From positions 405,837-436,467 of the forward strand of contig BFEA01000372.1 of NCBI GenBank assembly GCA_003427395.1: DNA of 30,631 nt. The letters run 5' to 3'. The first letter of the stretch is position 1, and each line of letters begins with the position of its first letter. This stretch comes from Chara braunii. Lineage: Eukaryota > Streptophyta > Charophyceae > Charales > Characeae. Of this stretch, positions 10,179 to 19,118 are shown in pieces. The position numbers and the translations under genes are program-made. Under the pieces are notes generated by a model. The model made no database searches. It worked only from the letters and a program-made list of their open reading frames with translations, and was not told the DNA's origin.

Positions 10179-10893
10179 CGTCTGGGTCCATTGGACTGTC
10201 CGTCATTTCTACATCCAGTGGGGGAGGGGAGACGGTATCAATGTCCATTTGTCGGGCCCCGAAGGTGTTCGAAAAGAAGTTCGACGTGTGACATTCGTGT
10301 TCGGTCTGTGTGGTCTGCGTGTATCCTATTTGCTATTGTGGAGTCGATTCCAATTGTTGTGGCTGTTGTGCAGTCGATTCCGATTGTTGTGGCTGTTGTG
10401 GTTGTTTCGCCCTTGCCTGCTGTTCCGACTGCCCGTTCGTAGACTGCTCTGTTTTTTGCGCGTGGTGTGGCTGTTGTAACTGGTGTGGTTGTTGTAACTG
10501 GTGTGGCTGTTGTAACTGGTGTGGCTGTTGTAACTGGTGTGGCTGTTGTAACTGGTGTGGCTGTCATGTCACCTCCTCTTGCCGTAGTGATGGTTGCACC
10601 TGGTGTGGCTATTGTACCTGGTGTGATTGTTGTGTCTGTTGTGTCACCTCCTCTTGCCGCACTGGTGGATGCGCCTGGTGTGTCTGGAGAGCCTGTTGCA
10701 TCACCTCCTGGTGTGATGCTTCTACGTGGTTCCCCTTATCCATGGGAGGCGGGGCGCGGTGTGGCTGTACTAGTTGTGACTCTTGTTGTGTCTGTTGAGG
10801 TTGCCCCGCTTGTTCTGCAGAGCACAGTTCATGGGAGGGGGGTGCACGGTGGCTCTGGTTCACTGGTTCCTTTTTCAGAGGATGAGGTACCAT
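10179..10893 (-). pseudogene. LINE-B ORF1, Gln/His/Pro-rich repeat region
   Basis: The minus-strand frame here encodes Gln-rich sequence (QPQQTQQESQLVQPH, then repeated QPHQLQ). It is interrupted by TAG at 10609-10611, TGA at 10564-10566 and TAG at 10333-10335. Both TAGs follow CAA, and each could come from a CAG by one C-to-T change. The repeated peptide comes from an 18-bp tandem repeat at 10465-10570. The region links the zinc-knuckle part of ORF1 to the C-terminal part, but its frame differs from the upstream one, with the shift at about 10830-10893. Low-complexity linkers of this type are common in ORF1 proteins; no enzymatic role is suggested. Confidence 0.6.
10465..10570 (-). repeat. 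18-bp tandem repeat in ORF1
   Basis: Five full units of gtgtggctgttgtaactg (one with a C-to-T change) and a partial sixth. Because 18 is a multiple of three, the array encodes repeated QPHQLQ on the minus strand without breaking frame. A related 30-bp unit (gtcgattccaattgttgtgg and following) occurs twice at about 10351-10410. Confidence 0.9.
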
Positions 10894-12133
10894 TCTCCTG
10901 ATTTTTCTGCCTGGTCTGGTCCTCCTCTAGTCTCAGGCCCCCTTCTCCCTCCCCTCTGTCATGACCAGATTTGTAACCGGATTCCTTCAACAACGGAGTG
11001 ACCATACTCCCTTGACTAGTTTGTGCCCCCTCTGGTCCTGGGCCCCCTTCTCCCTCCCTCTTGTCCTGGCCAGATGCCTGCACCAACGGAGAAAACCTGT
11101 TGGCCCCGGGTTCAGTTCCCGTTCTGGGCTGCACTTCTGACCCGTTCTTTTTTCCTTGTTTCTTCGTTCTTGCTCTTTCCCACAGTTCCCCTTTTTTTGC
11201 AGCCCCGAGGGTTGGCTGGGTTGACTGTCGCAGGTGGGATTCCAGGGTTTTTTGGGGGGTCCAGGCCGCAGGCGGTCGGGTATCCTATCGTGGGGTACCC
11301 TGCCCTTCCCATGTCCATTCCACCACCTCCCCCCCCCTCTGTCCAGGTTCGTCTATGTAGACCCAGCATTCGTGGCCAGGGTCAACCGGCCGCCACCGGG
11401 TGTCTGCAAAAGGGTCCTTTTGCAGCCGCCCTGTGGGCTTTGCTGCGCGGGATGGGTGACGAGTGCATGCCGTGTCAGAATATAGGTGCCCGTATGCTTG
11501 GCATTTGACGCACCATGGCCGTAATTTGTGGGCGGTATGTATGCAGTATATTTCCCCCCTAATGCAATAGGGAATGATGTCGTCGACCGTAAAGATCTGT
11601 CCCTCCGCAAGCCGAATGGCTAGCATGAGGTGATCATCTCTCCGGGGCACGTGCGGGGGGAAGGGGTCGATGAAGTCAACCACGTCAAACTTCTCGGCGA
11701 AATCCTGTATGAATGCAGCCTGGATTTCGATCGGGATGTGCCTAAATTCCACCCAGAAGTATTCTCTCATAAGTTGCTCCCTTTTCTCCTCCGGTCGTTG
11801 TTGTTTTGGAGGGGACCAGGGGTAGATTCGGACCTCAGATCCGTCGCAGCGAAGTGATCGCCATCCATCCATTGTTTTCTTATCTGCTTCATACATGCAG
11901 ATGACCATTATTACGGATGACGAGATTGGTTGTATGAGAAAAAATTTATGCGCCCCTTCGACAGACCCTTTGAAGGCACCCAGGCGCTCTCTAACCCACC
12001 CCACTTTGTTGCTCGTTGATTTGAAGGCAGCATCATCATGAAACGCCCAATTGCTAGCATGCCGCATGTATAACTCATCCCGCATTTTCACAGTTTCCCC
12101 GGGGAGAGCTTTGATTATGGTGGATCTTCCTTC
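10829..12133 (-). pseudogene. LINE-B ORF1 core, DUF4283-like domain and zinc knuckle
   Basis: A single frame is open from 12133 to 10829 except for a TAG at 11285-11287. The first 268 codons after the Met at 12091 carry a DUF4283-like fold (LIQPISSSVIMVICM, then EYFWVEFRHIPIEIQAAF). A zinc knuckle follows with C194, C197, H202 and C209 (CX2CX4HX6C; the usual last spacing is 4). This is the standard layout of plant L1 ORF1 proteins, which bind the element RNA. After the TAG the frame continues in Lys/Glu/Gly-rich sequence with EGEGG repeats to a TGA at 10829. The frame also joins the N-terminal part at 12134 through one TAG, so the original protein was longer than either piece. Confidence 0.8.
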
Positions 12134-12823
12134 CTATTGAAGAATCCTGTTTTCTGAAGCCGAGAGGAGGCGGGTCATGAAAAAGGCCCCAGCCGTCGTC
12201 AGATTTCCTAGCGGAATTTTCCACTCTTCCTTCATTTCCTTGTTTTCTCCTTCGTTTTTTCGTTGAATTGATAACGTCTGATCTGCAAAGGATTTTTTTA
12301 TCCTATCCGCCCATGATTTGTGGGTGGCATCAGTGTGCGTCCTTGCTCTGTTAGCCTGGTTCCCTGACAGGCCATCTTCCTTTTGTCCGTGCATCTGCCC
12401 ACCCCCCCCTCTCTCTGTCGTCCCTTGTGACTCTCCTACTCTACTGGCCTGATTCCCTAGCATGCCATCTGCTCCTTGTCCCCGTTTTTGCCCCCCCCCT
12501 CCCTCTGTCGTCCCTTGCATCTCCCTTTGCTCGAGCCCTTCAAGACGTCCCAGGGCGTAGTGCCTGGCAATCCCACGGTAAATTATTGTTGAGTCTATCT
12601 TGCAGTGGACTCGCTGTACCTTGTCTCTGTCGTTTCTTCGCTGTCTTGCCATTTCCACCACCCTCTCAGCTTGTTTATGTCGCCCTCCTGCTTCCCCCTC
12701 CCCCACTCCTGGCTTCATTCTCTCCTCGCGGCCTATTACGTTGCGTTCCCCCCTGTCCCCCCTCTCCTCCTCCCACTGATTTCGTAATCCCTTCTTATCG
12801 TGTCTCCCCTCCTCCCCTCCCAC
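12134..12823 (-). pseudogene. LINE-B ORF1 N-terminal part
   Basis: This 229-codon frame is rich in Gly, Glu, Arg and Lys. It has two imperfect internal repeats (GTTEGGGGQKRGQ and GTTERGGGGQMHGQ, each followed by a DG-LGNQA motif), then SWADRIKKSFADQ. It ends at TAG 12134-12136, preceded by CAA and in the same frame as the DUF4283 part, so one nonsense change separates them. The first codon in the open frame is GTG and the frame stays open upstream into the tandem repeats, so the true start is not clear. No enzyme motif is seen; the charged composition fits an RNA-binding or assembly tail. Confidence 0.65.
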
Positions 12824-12984
12824 TAGTTTCGTAATCCCTTCGTGGCGTGTTTCGATCGTCCTCCCTCCTCCCCTTCCACTCCTCCTCTCGGCGTGGCCCG
12901 ATCCCAGCCTCTCCCCTCCCCCTCTCGGTTGGTCTCCGTCCCTCCTTTCTAGCGTGTTCGATCCCAGCCTCTCCTCCCTCCCAC

Positions 12985-13560
12985 TCTTGGTTAGCTTCCC
13001 ACCGTGTCTCGGCCACTCGATTGCGTTGTGTTCCCCCTTCTCCTCCTCCCACTGGTTCTGTAATCCTGTTTAGCGTGTCCCCACTCTCGGTTAACCTTTG
13101 TCCCTTCTTTCTATCCCTTCCCCGGCGTGGTTCGATCCTAGTCCGCCCTTCCTCCCATTCTCAGTCAGCCCCCGACGGGGACGATGAGGGCGATGACGTG
13201 GCCGGGGCAGGGGGCGGGCACTATTGGCGATCTCCCTCCCCCGCTTGGTCGTTCCTTCCTCTCCTCCCTCCCACTTCGAGTTAACTTCCCACCGTGTCTC
13301 GGCCACTCTATTGCGTTGTGTTCCCCCTTCTCCTCCTCCCACTGGTTCCGTAATCCCCTGTTTAGCATGTCTCACTCTCGGTTAGCCTTCGTCCCTTCTT
13401 TCTATCCCTTCCCCGGCGTGGTTCGATCCCAGTCCGTCCTTCCTCCCATTCTCAGTCAGTCCCCGACGGGGACGATGGGGATAATGACGTGGCCGGGGCA
13501 GGGGGCGGGCAATCTGGGCGATCTCCCTCCCCCTCTTGGTCTCTCCTTCCAAACGGGTAG
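12985..13560 (-). repeat. 290-bp tandem repeat in LINE-B 5' region
   Basis: There are two units with a period of about 290 bp. The string ttgcgttgtgttcccc recurs at 13021 and 13311, ccaccgtgtctcggccac at about 12999 and 13290, and cccgacggggacgatg at about 13170 and 13462. Shorter pieces (cctcccactrgtttcgtaatccctt) also recur at 12770 and 12805, so the array decays toward ORF1. Each unit contains TGACGTGG on the plus strand (13194-13201 and 13485-13492). Repeated 5' units serve as promoters in some mammalian L1s; the same role here is inference. Confidence 0.85.
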
Positions 13561-13660
13561 TCACAGCTGGGGAGGACACACGGGTGGGATGGAGATCGTA
13601 CCGGACGCTGGAGGGTGATGGGGATGATGGTCGGGGCGAGGTCAGTCAGGATGACTAATC

Positions 13661-14010
13661 GCACCCCCCACCCCAACCACGTCATCGTCCCCACCGCCCC
13701 CCTTCCCCCTCCACCTCATCCTCGCCTTCACATCCCGTCTTGTCCCGCTGGGTAGCGACCCGGACATTCGCCATCCCCGTCCCGCCTTGCTTCCAACTCG
13801 TCCCGACCCCTGCCTCGATCCCGACTCCGCCCGCGAATAGTCATCCCGACTGTTCCCGCGCGCCCCCCACCCCAACCACGTCATCGTCCCCATCGCCCCC
13901 CTTCCCCCTCCACCTCATCCTCGCCTCCCTCAATCCGCTTATCATCCCCACCTGTCTCGCCCAAATTGCCTCGCCCACCAGCCCGCCCCATCGCCCCGAC
14001 CCGGACATTC
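13661..14010 (-). repeat. Second repeat pair in LINE-B 5' UTR
   Basis: A block starting ccccccaccccaaccacgtc occurs near 13664 and 13863 (offset 199) and runs with little change for about 70 bp. A second block, gacccggacattc, occurs at 13757 and 13998. Both copies of the first block carry CCACGTCA (13677-13684 and 13876-13883), which is TGACGTGG in the element's own sense. The block lies just inside the 5' end of LINE-B at 14039. Confidence 0.8.
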
Positions 14011-14039
14011 ACCATCTTCACCCCGATCCCTGCCCGAAA

Positions 14040-14055
14040 CCCGGAGCAGTCTTTT
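14040..14055. repeat. Target-site duplication, right copy
   Basis: CCCGGAGCAGTCTTTT is identical to 4038-4053 and is followed by AAG. It is the original LINE-H sequence at the insertion point; it translates in the frame that joins the two LINE-H halves. Confidence 0.9.
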
Positions 14056-14058
14056 AAG

Positions 14059-15330
14059 TCATTGGATTGCCAAATTTGTTGCTTGCAGAGAGGGGCCTAA
14101 TAGTCTCATCTCGCCCTTCGCTTTAGGTTGGATCAATGTGTCCCATGCCACTCGGCTTATCACGTGTTGTTGGTTCGAGTCCCCCCTCCAGAGGAAGGCC
14201 GCAAATTGTTTCTTGAGAGATTTAGTTCCTTTCTTGCTAAGGTGCCAGAGGGATGACTTGTACCAGATTGCTGCCAATACTTTATTATTAATGATCAGCG
14301 CCCTCCCAAAAATAGATTTGTTTTTGTTTTTCCATTTTCGCATTTTTTCTAGTGTTGTTCTAGTTATCCATTCATCGTGCGCTGAAGAAGTCACTCGCAG
14401 TACGCGAATTTGTTCCTCCAGGGGCCTCTAGTCTACCTTGGGCTGTTCCTGGGGTCAGACCCCATGATAATGGATCCACCAGCCATGAGTCTTGCTTCCC
14501 CAATTGACGGTCATGTCCGATACCTGGGTGAAGTGCGTCGTCAGGGCCAGGATTTCTGCCATATTGTTCTGGGTGGCCTCTATTACTGTTGTCAAATCGT
14601 CAGCAAACATTGAGTAAATAGGTAAGGCTTCCTTCGGGATGCCTGCCAGACGAAGTCGAGAGATTTTTTTGTTTGTTCTCAGGTTAGCCGCCAGAGTTTC
14701 CACTACGATGATGAAGAGAAAGGGGGCTATGGGATCTCCTTGTCTCACTGAGCTTTGTAGCCTGAAATCTGGTGCAATCAGGTCATTCACCTGCACTCGT
14801 GTTGTCTCGTTGTGGTGGAGAATCCTTATCCAGTCCCGGAATTCTGGTCCAAAGTTCATTTTCTGAAGGCATTTGTCTATGAATCTCCAGTCCACATGGT
14901 CGTACGCTTTCTCAAAACCAATAAACACGATTGCAACATTTTGTCTCGTTTGTCTTGCTAGTTTTATTAGCTCATTGACTAATAGCACATTATCCTGGAT
15001 GCTCCTACTACGCATGAACCTGGTTTGCGTCGGGTGGATTATCTCCTCCAAGACAAGGATCATTCTATTGGCCAGCGCTTTGGCCACCAGTTTGTATGCC
15101 ATCATGAGGAGTGTAATTGGTCGGTAATTTCTTATGTTTGTTTGGTCACCTTTTTTGTACAGTAGGGTGAGGATTCATTGGCCCGTAAATTTCCCCATTT
15201 CTCTTGATGCCTTCACCTGCCTGTAATATTCCATCAGGTCCTCCGACATGGGGGACCACATTTCCTCCCAAAATTCTTTAGGAAGTCCGTCTATCCCCGG
15301 GGTTTTATCTTCTTCCATCTTAAGTCAGTT
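14059..15330 (-). pseudogene. LINE-H reverse transcriptase remnant
   Basis: Minus-strand similarity to LINE-B ORF2 begins with KTPGIDGLP near 15300. Two main open pieces follow. The first, 14455-15105, has ALANRMILVLEEIIHPTQT, the FEKAYDHVDW block, SVRQGDPIAPFLF and the catalytic FADDLTTV. The second, 14059-14394, reads WIT-type sequence through IFGRALIINNKVLAAIWYK and FLWRGDSNQQHVISRVAWD. A stop near 15177, a frame change near 14400-14455 and a TGA just before the insertion point (Trp in LINE-B) break it. The catalytic Asp pair survives, but the protein could not be made. Confidence 0.88.
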
Positions 15331-15395
15331 CCTTAACTGTCCTGATCCAGACGAGGGGAATTGATTCTTGCAGCTCCTGCAGTCCTTTTTTTTCA

Positions 15396-15735
15396 GTGTT
15401 TTTTGGTTCCCCTGGTACTCCACACCCAAGAGAATCCCCCACCACCTAGGCTACCAGCCGGGCCGCCCGGGTCCCGGTGGCCAGCCTGTGCAAGGACCAA
15501 GGAAGGTCCCAGCAAAAAAAAAAAAAAAAAAAAAAACATGACTATGTTATGCAGAAAAATAAACTGAACAACTTTTGCCTCACGGTCACATCGAAATTCT
15601 GCACCAAATTTAAAAAACAAAATAAATTTTAATTTTTTTATTTTTATTTTTATTTTTTTAATTGTTTTTGGCCCGGCCAGGCAAGTGACCCCAGGCCACT
15701 CTGGTAGCCTAGCCCGCCACCCTTTTTTTTTTTGT
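15396..15735. repeat. Two short A-tailed sequences in opposite orientation
   Basis: CTAGGCTACCAG occurs at 15446-15457 on the plus strand and at 15701-15712 on the minus strand. Each is followed in its own direction by GGCC-rich sequence and then an A-rich tract: A run at about 15514-15536 for the first, and an AATAAAAATAAAAA-type tract (complement of about 15625-15670) for the second. This suggests two short retroposed copies of one sequence lying tail to tail. Only about 45 bp is comparable and similarity outside the 12-mer is partial, so a chance inverted repeat is possible. Confidence 0.5.
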
Positions 15736-15819
15736 TTTTGTTTTTTTGTTTTTACGTACTCACGAGACTCCCATCCTACCACCTCTCGATATATCTCCTG
15801 GCGCACCCCCACTCCTTTT

Positions 15820-15979
15820 TTTTTTTTAACACAAACAAAGCCCCGTTGTGCAAGGCCTCTATCCCGGTGGTGGTAAGAGAACCACCGAAATTGAGGCTTT
15901 GCCAGTCGGGCTGCTCCATCTATCGGTGGGGAGCATCACCTGCTGGAAACCGGGTCCAGCGTCCCTTAGATACATCATT
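15820..15979 (-). mobile_element. Short copy of the LINE 3' end
   Basis: A T run at 15818-15828 is followed by about 140 bp closely matching the LINE-B 3' module, including both hairpins. Similarity to LINE-B stops after cttagatacatc at about 15978. It is either a strongly 5'-truncated LINE insertion or a SINE carrying a LINE tail; no tRNA-like head is visible at its 5' side. Confidence 0.8.
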
Positions 15980-16855
15980 TCAGCAGTACCTTTGTTGGGA
16001 CTGTGGCCATTATCATTTCCTAGCCTGGGCACTGGCTTTCCCTCCGGGCTGCATCAAACACCCTTCCAACTTCTAGAGCTCCCTCTCTCCTACTCCTTTT
16101 CTATCTTACGTCATGCGAGGAATATCACTCTCTACTGGAGCAACCTGACCAGACAGCAGACACGGGCACTGACGCTGAATGAGCTCCCCTGTTCAGCCCC
16201 AGTTGAAGCACTAGCGTTCAAGCCTCGTTTATACAGGTACCTCGGGAGCTAGGCACGGACTTTTCAACTAGTCCCGTGAGCAGTGAGGGCACCCATAGGC
16301 AGTGTTTAATGGTCGGCTAACCAAGGTCTAACCCATGAGCCCCCCTACCTCGAAGCACCGACCCAGCACAGCACCGTTCATATATGGCTACAGTTGGTTG
16401 TTGAATATGCTGGTTGTTATGTGAGCTAGTGTGATATCATAGTATGTATTGATGTATGTGGTTGCTTTCTGCCACTAATGAGCCTTGCTTATGTCCGTTC
16501 GCTAGGGAGAATAGACCAGTAGTAATTGTGGAGACCTCGACCCTCATCAACTACCCCCGACCAACCTCTGATAGCCCATCCCCCCAGAATGGGTCTACTG
16601 ACGTCTAGAGTAGGACACACCTTTTGATTCGACATTTGTTTCCGTACAAGGCACCCCTGGTCCCCTGCCCACCATAGGACTGCCACGGTATCACCATGAA
16701 CCCAAACAACCCCCTACAACTCTCTGGCCCGAGAGAGTAGCATCCATCCCACATCAACTGTCCCGCAGGAAAGGCACACATCCCCGCCCAAATCCGTCCA
16801 CGGGATCATCCCTAACTGATATGACGAACAGTATATATGTAGGCATGATGAATGA
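15980..16855. other. No gene recognised
   Basis: Mixed-composition sequence without long frames, tRNA boxes or clear repeats. The 16230-16840 part resembles generic non-coding DNA. Confidence 0.4.
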
Positions 16856-16928
16856 GCATAGTATGGAGTTGAACCCCGGACCTCCAAGTTACAATATCAG
16901 AGCTCTACCCTACTGAGCTATCGAGGTC
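16856..16928 (-). repeat. tRNA-like sequence 1 (SINE head or tRNA relic)
   Basis: On the minus strand this is 73 nt, the length of a tRNA. It has box A TAGCTCAGTAGG (16909-16920) in a perfect D arm (GCTC and GAGC). Box B is GGGTTCAACTCC (16865-16876). The anticodon loop reads ATTGTAA, which would give TGT. The acceptor and T stems do not pair well, so it is a tRNA-derived repeat rather than a working tRNA. Confidence 0.75.
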
Positions 16929-17011
16929 ATTAGTCTGTAAAGGCGCTATGCCACGATCGGGACAAGTATGTGGGGTGCAACCTACACCAACCAGTTGTGC
17001 TTGGGGGAAAT

Positions 17012-17085
17012 TGTCCGCCGACAAAGTCGAACCCTCAACCTCCTGGTTGCAACACCTGAGCTCTGCCCACAGAGCTACCACACAC
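17012..17085 (-). repeat. tRNA-like sequence 2
   Basis: Minus strand: box A GTAGCTCTGTGGG (17066-17078) followed by GAGC, and box B GGGTTCGACTTT (17023-17034). Between them is CAGGAGGT, also seen in tRNA-like sequences 3 and 6. The stems are imperfect and no anticodon is assigned with confidence. Confidence 0.7.
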
Positions 17086-17144
17086 TTGCTTACCAACTGA
17101 CCGTCTCGAAGGTAAGATGCCAAGCATGCCACAGGCACTATCGT

Positions 17145-17215
17145 GGGGGCAGTGGGAAATGAACCCATGACCTCCTGAGTGTCGCTTGAACGCCTTACCA
17201 ACTGAGCTACACCCC
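17145..17215 (-). repeat. tRNA-like sequence 3
   Basis: Minus strand, 71 nt: GGGGTGTAGCTCAGTTGGT at the 5' side, TCAGGAGGTCATGGGTTCA in the middle, and CCCACTGCCCCC at the 3' side, so the first four G can pair with the terminal C run. Box A is perfect and the T arm has a 4-bp TGGG/CCCA stem. It is very similar to tRNA-like sequence 6, so the two belong to one family. Confidence 0.75.
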
Positions 17216-17219
17216 TGGG

Positions 17220-17560
17220 TATGAGTGTATACGAGCTATCTTCTTCCCTGTCGGATGCTGTGGTGATAACGGTGTGTTATGTTGGGGGAAGATGGAAGCT
17301 CATCTATCATGTCACTGCATTTCTTTCAAAAAATGTAGGGGAAGAAACCGACCAAGCCCTTGGGTAAATCACACAGAAATTGAAGAGTGTCCACATCGCA
17401 AACAGAAGTGTCGAGGACACTGAACGAGCATCGAACTTGGGGAGCACCCAAATTCATTCGACTAGAAACGCTTCTACATTATTTTGCCAGTGGCCGGTGT
17501 ATGGGCCAAGTACTGGTGGTTTGAAATCTCAGCATCTTTCAGCATCTTTGTATATGGTTC
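17220..17560. other. No gene recognised
   Basis: Between a tRNA-like relic and a LINE 3'-end copy I find no conserved frame or RNA signature. Confidence 0.4.
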
Positions 17561-17564
17561 TGTA

Positions 17565-17690
17565 AAGGGACCCGGGAGCCCATTTCCGGCAGGTGCTGCT
17601 CCCCACCCAAAGATTGGAGCCAACAAGTGGGCTGCTTGTGGTGGGGGCTCATATCACCACCACTAGGAGGACCAACTGGTGTTCCAAAAA
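17565..17690 (+). mobile_element. Decayed LINE 3'-end copy, plus strand
   Basis: AAGGGAC, then TTTCCGGCAGGTGCTGCTCC and CCACC, then ACCACCACTAGGAGG, match the LINE-B 3' module in order with many substitutions. A short A run (17686-17691) and a second one (17710-17718) follow. This is the only small copy of the module on the plus strand besides LINE-D. Confidence 0.7.
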
Positions 17691-17875
17691 AGAGGGGGGA
17701 GGAAACGGAAAAAAAAAGGACTCCTTTTTTGTTTAGGGGTTCGTTAAATTGGCCTTGTTCTAGTAAGTCTCATTTTCTGCTGTCCACTCAGTAATGTCCG
17801 TGCCGGGCGGATTGGAGGTGGTTGCCCCCCCACCCTTTTGCTGTGATGCACGTAGTCTTTCGGGATTCAAATACC

Positions 17876-17954
17876 CGCGAATACTTCATTTTTATTTTTA
17901 TTTTTTTTTTAGGGTGATGGCATTGAGGTATTATCATCGCGAATACTTCATTTT
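17876..17954. repeat. 17-bp direct repeats around a small T-rich insert
   Basis: CGCGAATACTTCATTTT occurs at 17876-17892 and 17938-17954. Between them lie 45 bp made of a T-rich tract and GGGTGATGGCATTGAGG. In minus-strand sense that is a short sequence ending in an A-rich tail, as expected for a very short retroposed fragment with its target-site duplication. Confidence 0.6.
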
Positions 17955-18800
17955 CAAAACGTTGGCCGCCTGACTTCTCATGATCCCATCCAATCTTGTT
18001 TGTGGCCAATTGTGCCCAGTGCCATTCCCACCAGTCCCACCAGTGCATTCCAGATCCAATTGGATTCCACATGTTGTACCCTGGGCCCGTGGCATTTCCA
18101 CCATTTCCAGATCCCATGAGCAGTTTTACTTGGGCTTCATGCTCTTTTTTTCTTCTTCTTCTTCTCTCAAATTCTTTTTACCTTTCACTACCTTCCTTCT
18201 TTTTTTTTTCAAATAAAGTCCATGGTGTTGTAGAGGCCAGTCACTGAGTACACAGTGATCACCTGAAGCAGTAGGCCGTGGGTGTCCTGGAATATGAGAC
18301 CACCTCCCATCCCATCCTCACGTCAATACTCCTAGCACACCCCCTATCCCACTATCCTACCTCAGTGTGACCAGCACTCAGGACCATTACCCTACCAATG
18401 GGCAGGTAACTTGGACCGAACAGCAGTGATAGGCACCAGGGCTGATAGGTTGCCCAGCCCTGGTGGGAGCGGAATCCGATGAGCCTTTGTCGAATGGGAA
18501 CTTCGAACGCCAGGCCCAGACAATCTACTACAGGCCCCAAGAGACTCTAGGCCCTAGGTTTCAGACAGGGTAGCACCCATTGAGGCAGTCTTACTGTCCT
18601 TCCCCTAGCTTACCCAAGGCCAGGCGGAACTCGGACTGGCCTGAGCGACTTATACCCCTACCCTTACCCCAGGGTCTAAGCCTTATATATAGCCACTCGA
18701 CAGTTCTATCCGAATATCAGTAGGAACTCCAGTGGCCCATACCTGTCCCTACTGCAGATACTAGACCCCACCCAGTGACTAGATCTCCCCAGTCTGATAG
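17955..18800. other. No gene recognised
   Basis: Non-coding sequence with a T/C-rich patch (about 18140-18210) and one palindromic stretch, accagggctgatag...gcccagccctggt, near 18438-18463. No frame of interest. Confidence 0.4.
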
Positions 18801-18808
18801 TTGTGTAT

Positions 18809-19012
18809 TTCGCAATGTATGTGCATACCCAAAGGCTGTGTGTGCCTCATGTATCTATGCTTCAAGATGTACAGACAGCACTATGTGTGGAAACTTGTGT
18901 GTATGTAGCCCTTAGGCCATGTATAATTCGCAAGCTATGTATATGCCCGAAGGCTGTGTGTGCTCTGTGAATCCATAAATCGAGATGTATAGGCAGCATC
19001 ATGTGTGTATAT
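18809..19012 (+). repeat. Two-copy tandem repeat, period about 118 bp
   Basis: ttcgcaa, then ggctgtgtgtgc, then agatgta and ggcagca/gacagca recur in the same order starting at about 18809 and 18927. The copies differ at roughly one base in five over about 85 bp. Confidence 0.75.
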
Positions 19013-19054
19013 CGAAGAGAGAACGGGGCAAGCTGGACAGGGACCCCCCCAGGG

Positions 19055-19118
19055 TCCGAACCAAGCTCGAACCCGTGACCTTGTAACATGTACTCATATC
19101 ACTCTACCATGCGAACAA
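19055..19118 (-). repeat. tRNA-like sequence 4 (weak)
   Basis: Minus strand: GTTCGCATGGTAGAGTG (box A-like, 19101-19116) and GGGTTCGAGCTT (box B, 19063-19074) about 27 nt apart. Box B is strong and box A is weak. Confidence 0.5.

Larger units (their letters stand above)
4054..14039 (-). mobile_element. LINE-B, apparently full-length L1-type LINE (about 10 kb)
   Basis: The element is bounded by a 16-bp target-site duplication and lies wholly inside LINE-H. In its own direction it has a 5' UTR of about 1.2 kb with two sets of tandem repeats, a long ORF1 with a DUF4283-like domain, zinc knuckle and Gln-rich repeats, a spacer of about 0.2 kb, ORF2 with endonuclease, reverse transcriptase and zf-RVT domain, a 3' UTR of about 0.95 kb, a terminal hairpin module and a 30-nt A tail. 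ORF1 carries at least four in-frame stops and two frame changes. ORF2 carries at least three frame changes and one stop. The structure is complete but this copy should not encode working proteins, unless some breaks are sequencing errors in homopolymers. Confidence 0.9.
14040..15395 (-). mobile_element. Older LINE (LINE-H), RT portion
   Basis: This is the upstream half of the LINE split by LINE-B. It covers the middle of ORF2, from just before the reverse transcriptase to the start of the connection region, and stops at the target-site duplication. No endonuclease or ORF1 is found to its right, so the element was 5' truncated or lost its 5' part by later change. The exact right edge is uncertain; similarity is clear to about 15330 and plausible to 15395. 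Confidence 0.85.

Noticed and set aside
10310-10798. Plus-strand Cys-rich frame with repeated CCNWCG units, looking like a metallothionein or secreted peptide
   Set aside because: It is the reverse complement of the 18-bp repeat that encodes QPHQLQ in LINE ORF1; the Cys pattern is a by-product.
13740-14057. Plus-strand Pro/Ser-rich frame of 105 codons
   Set aside because: It lies in the repeat-rich LINE-B 5' UTR in antisense and runs through the target-site duplication.
16856-17215. Functional tRNA genes
   Set aside because: Boxes A and B are good but acceptor and T stems are poorly paired in all copies, and similar sequences recur as a repeat family.
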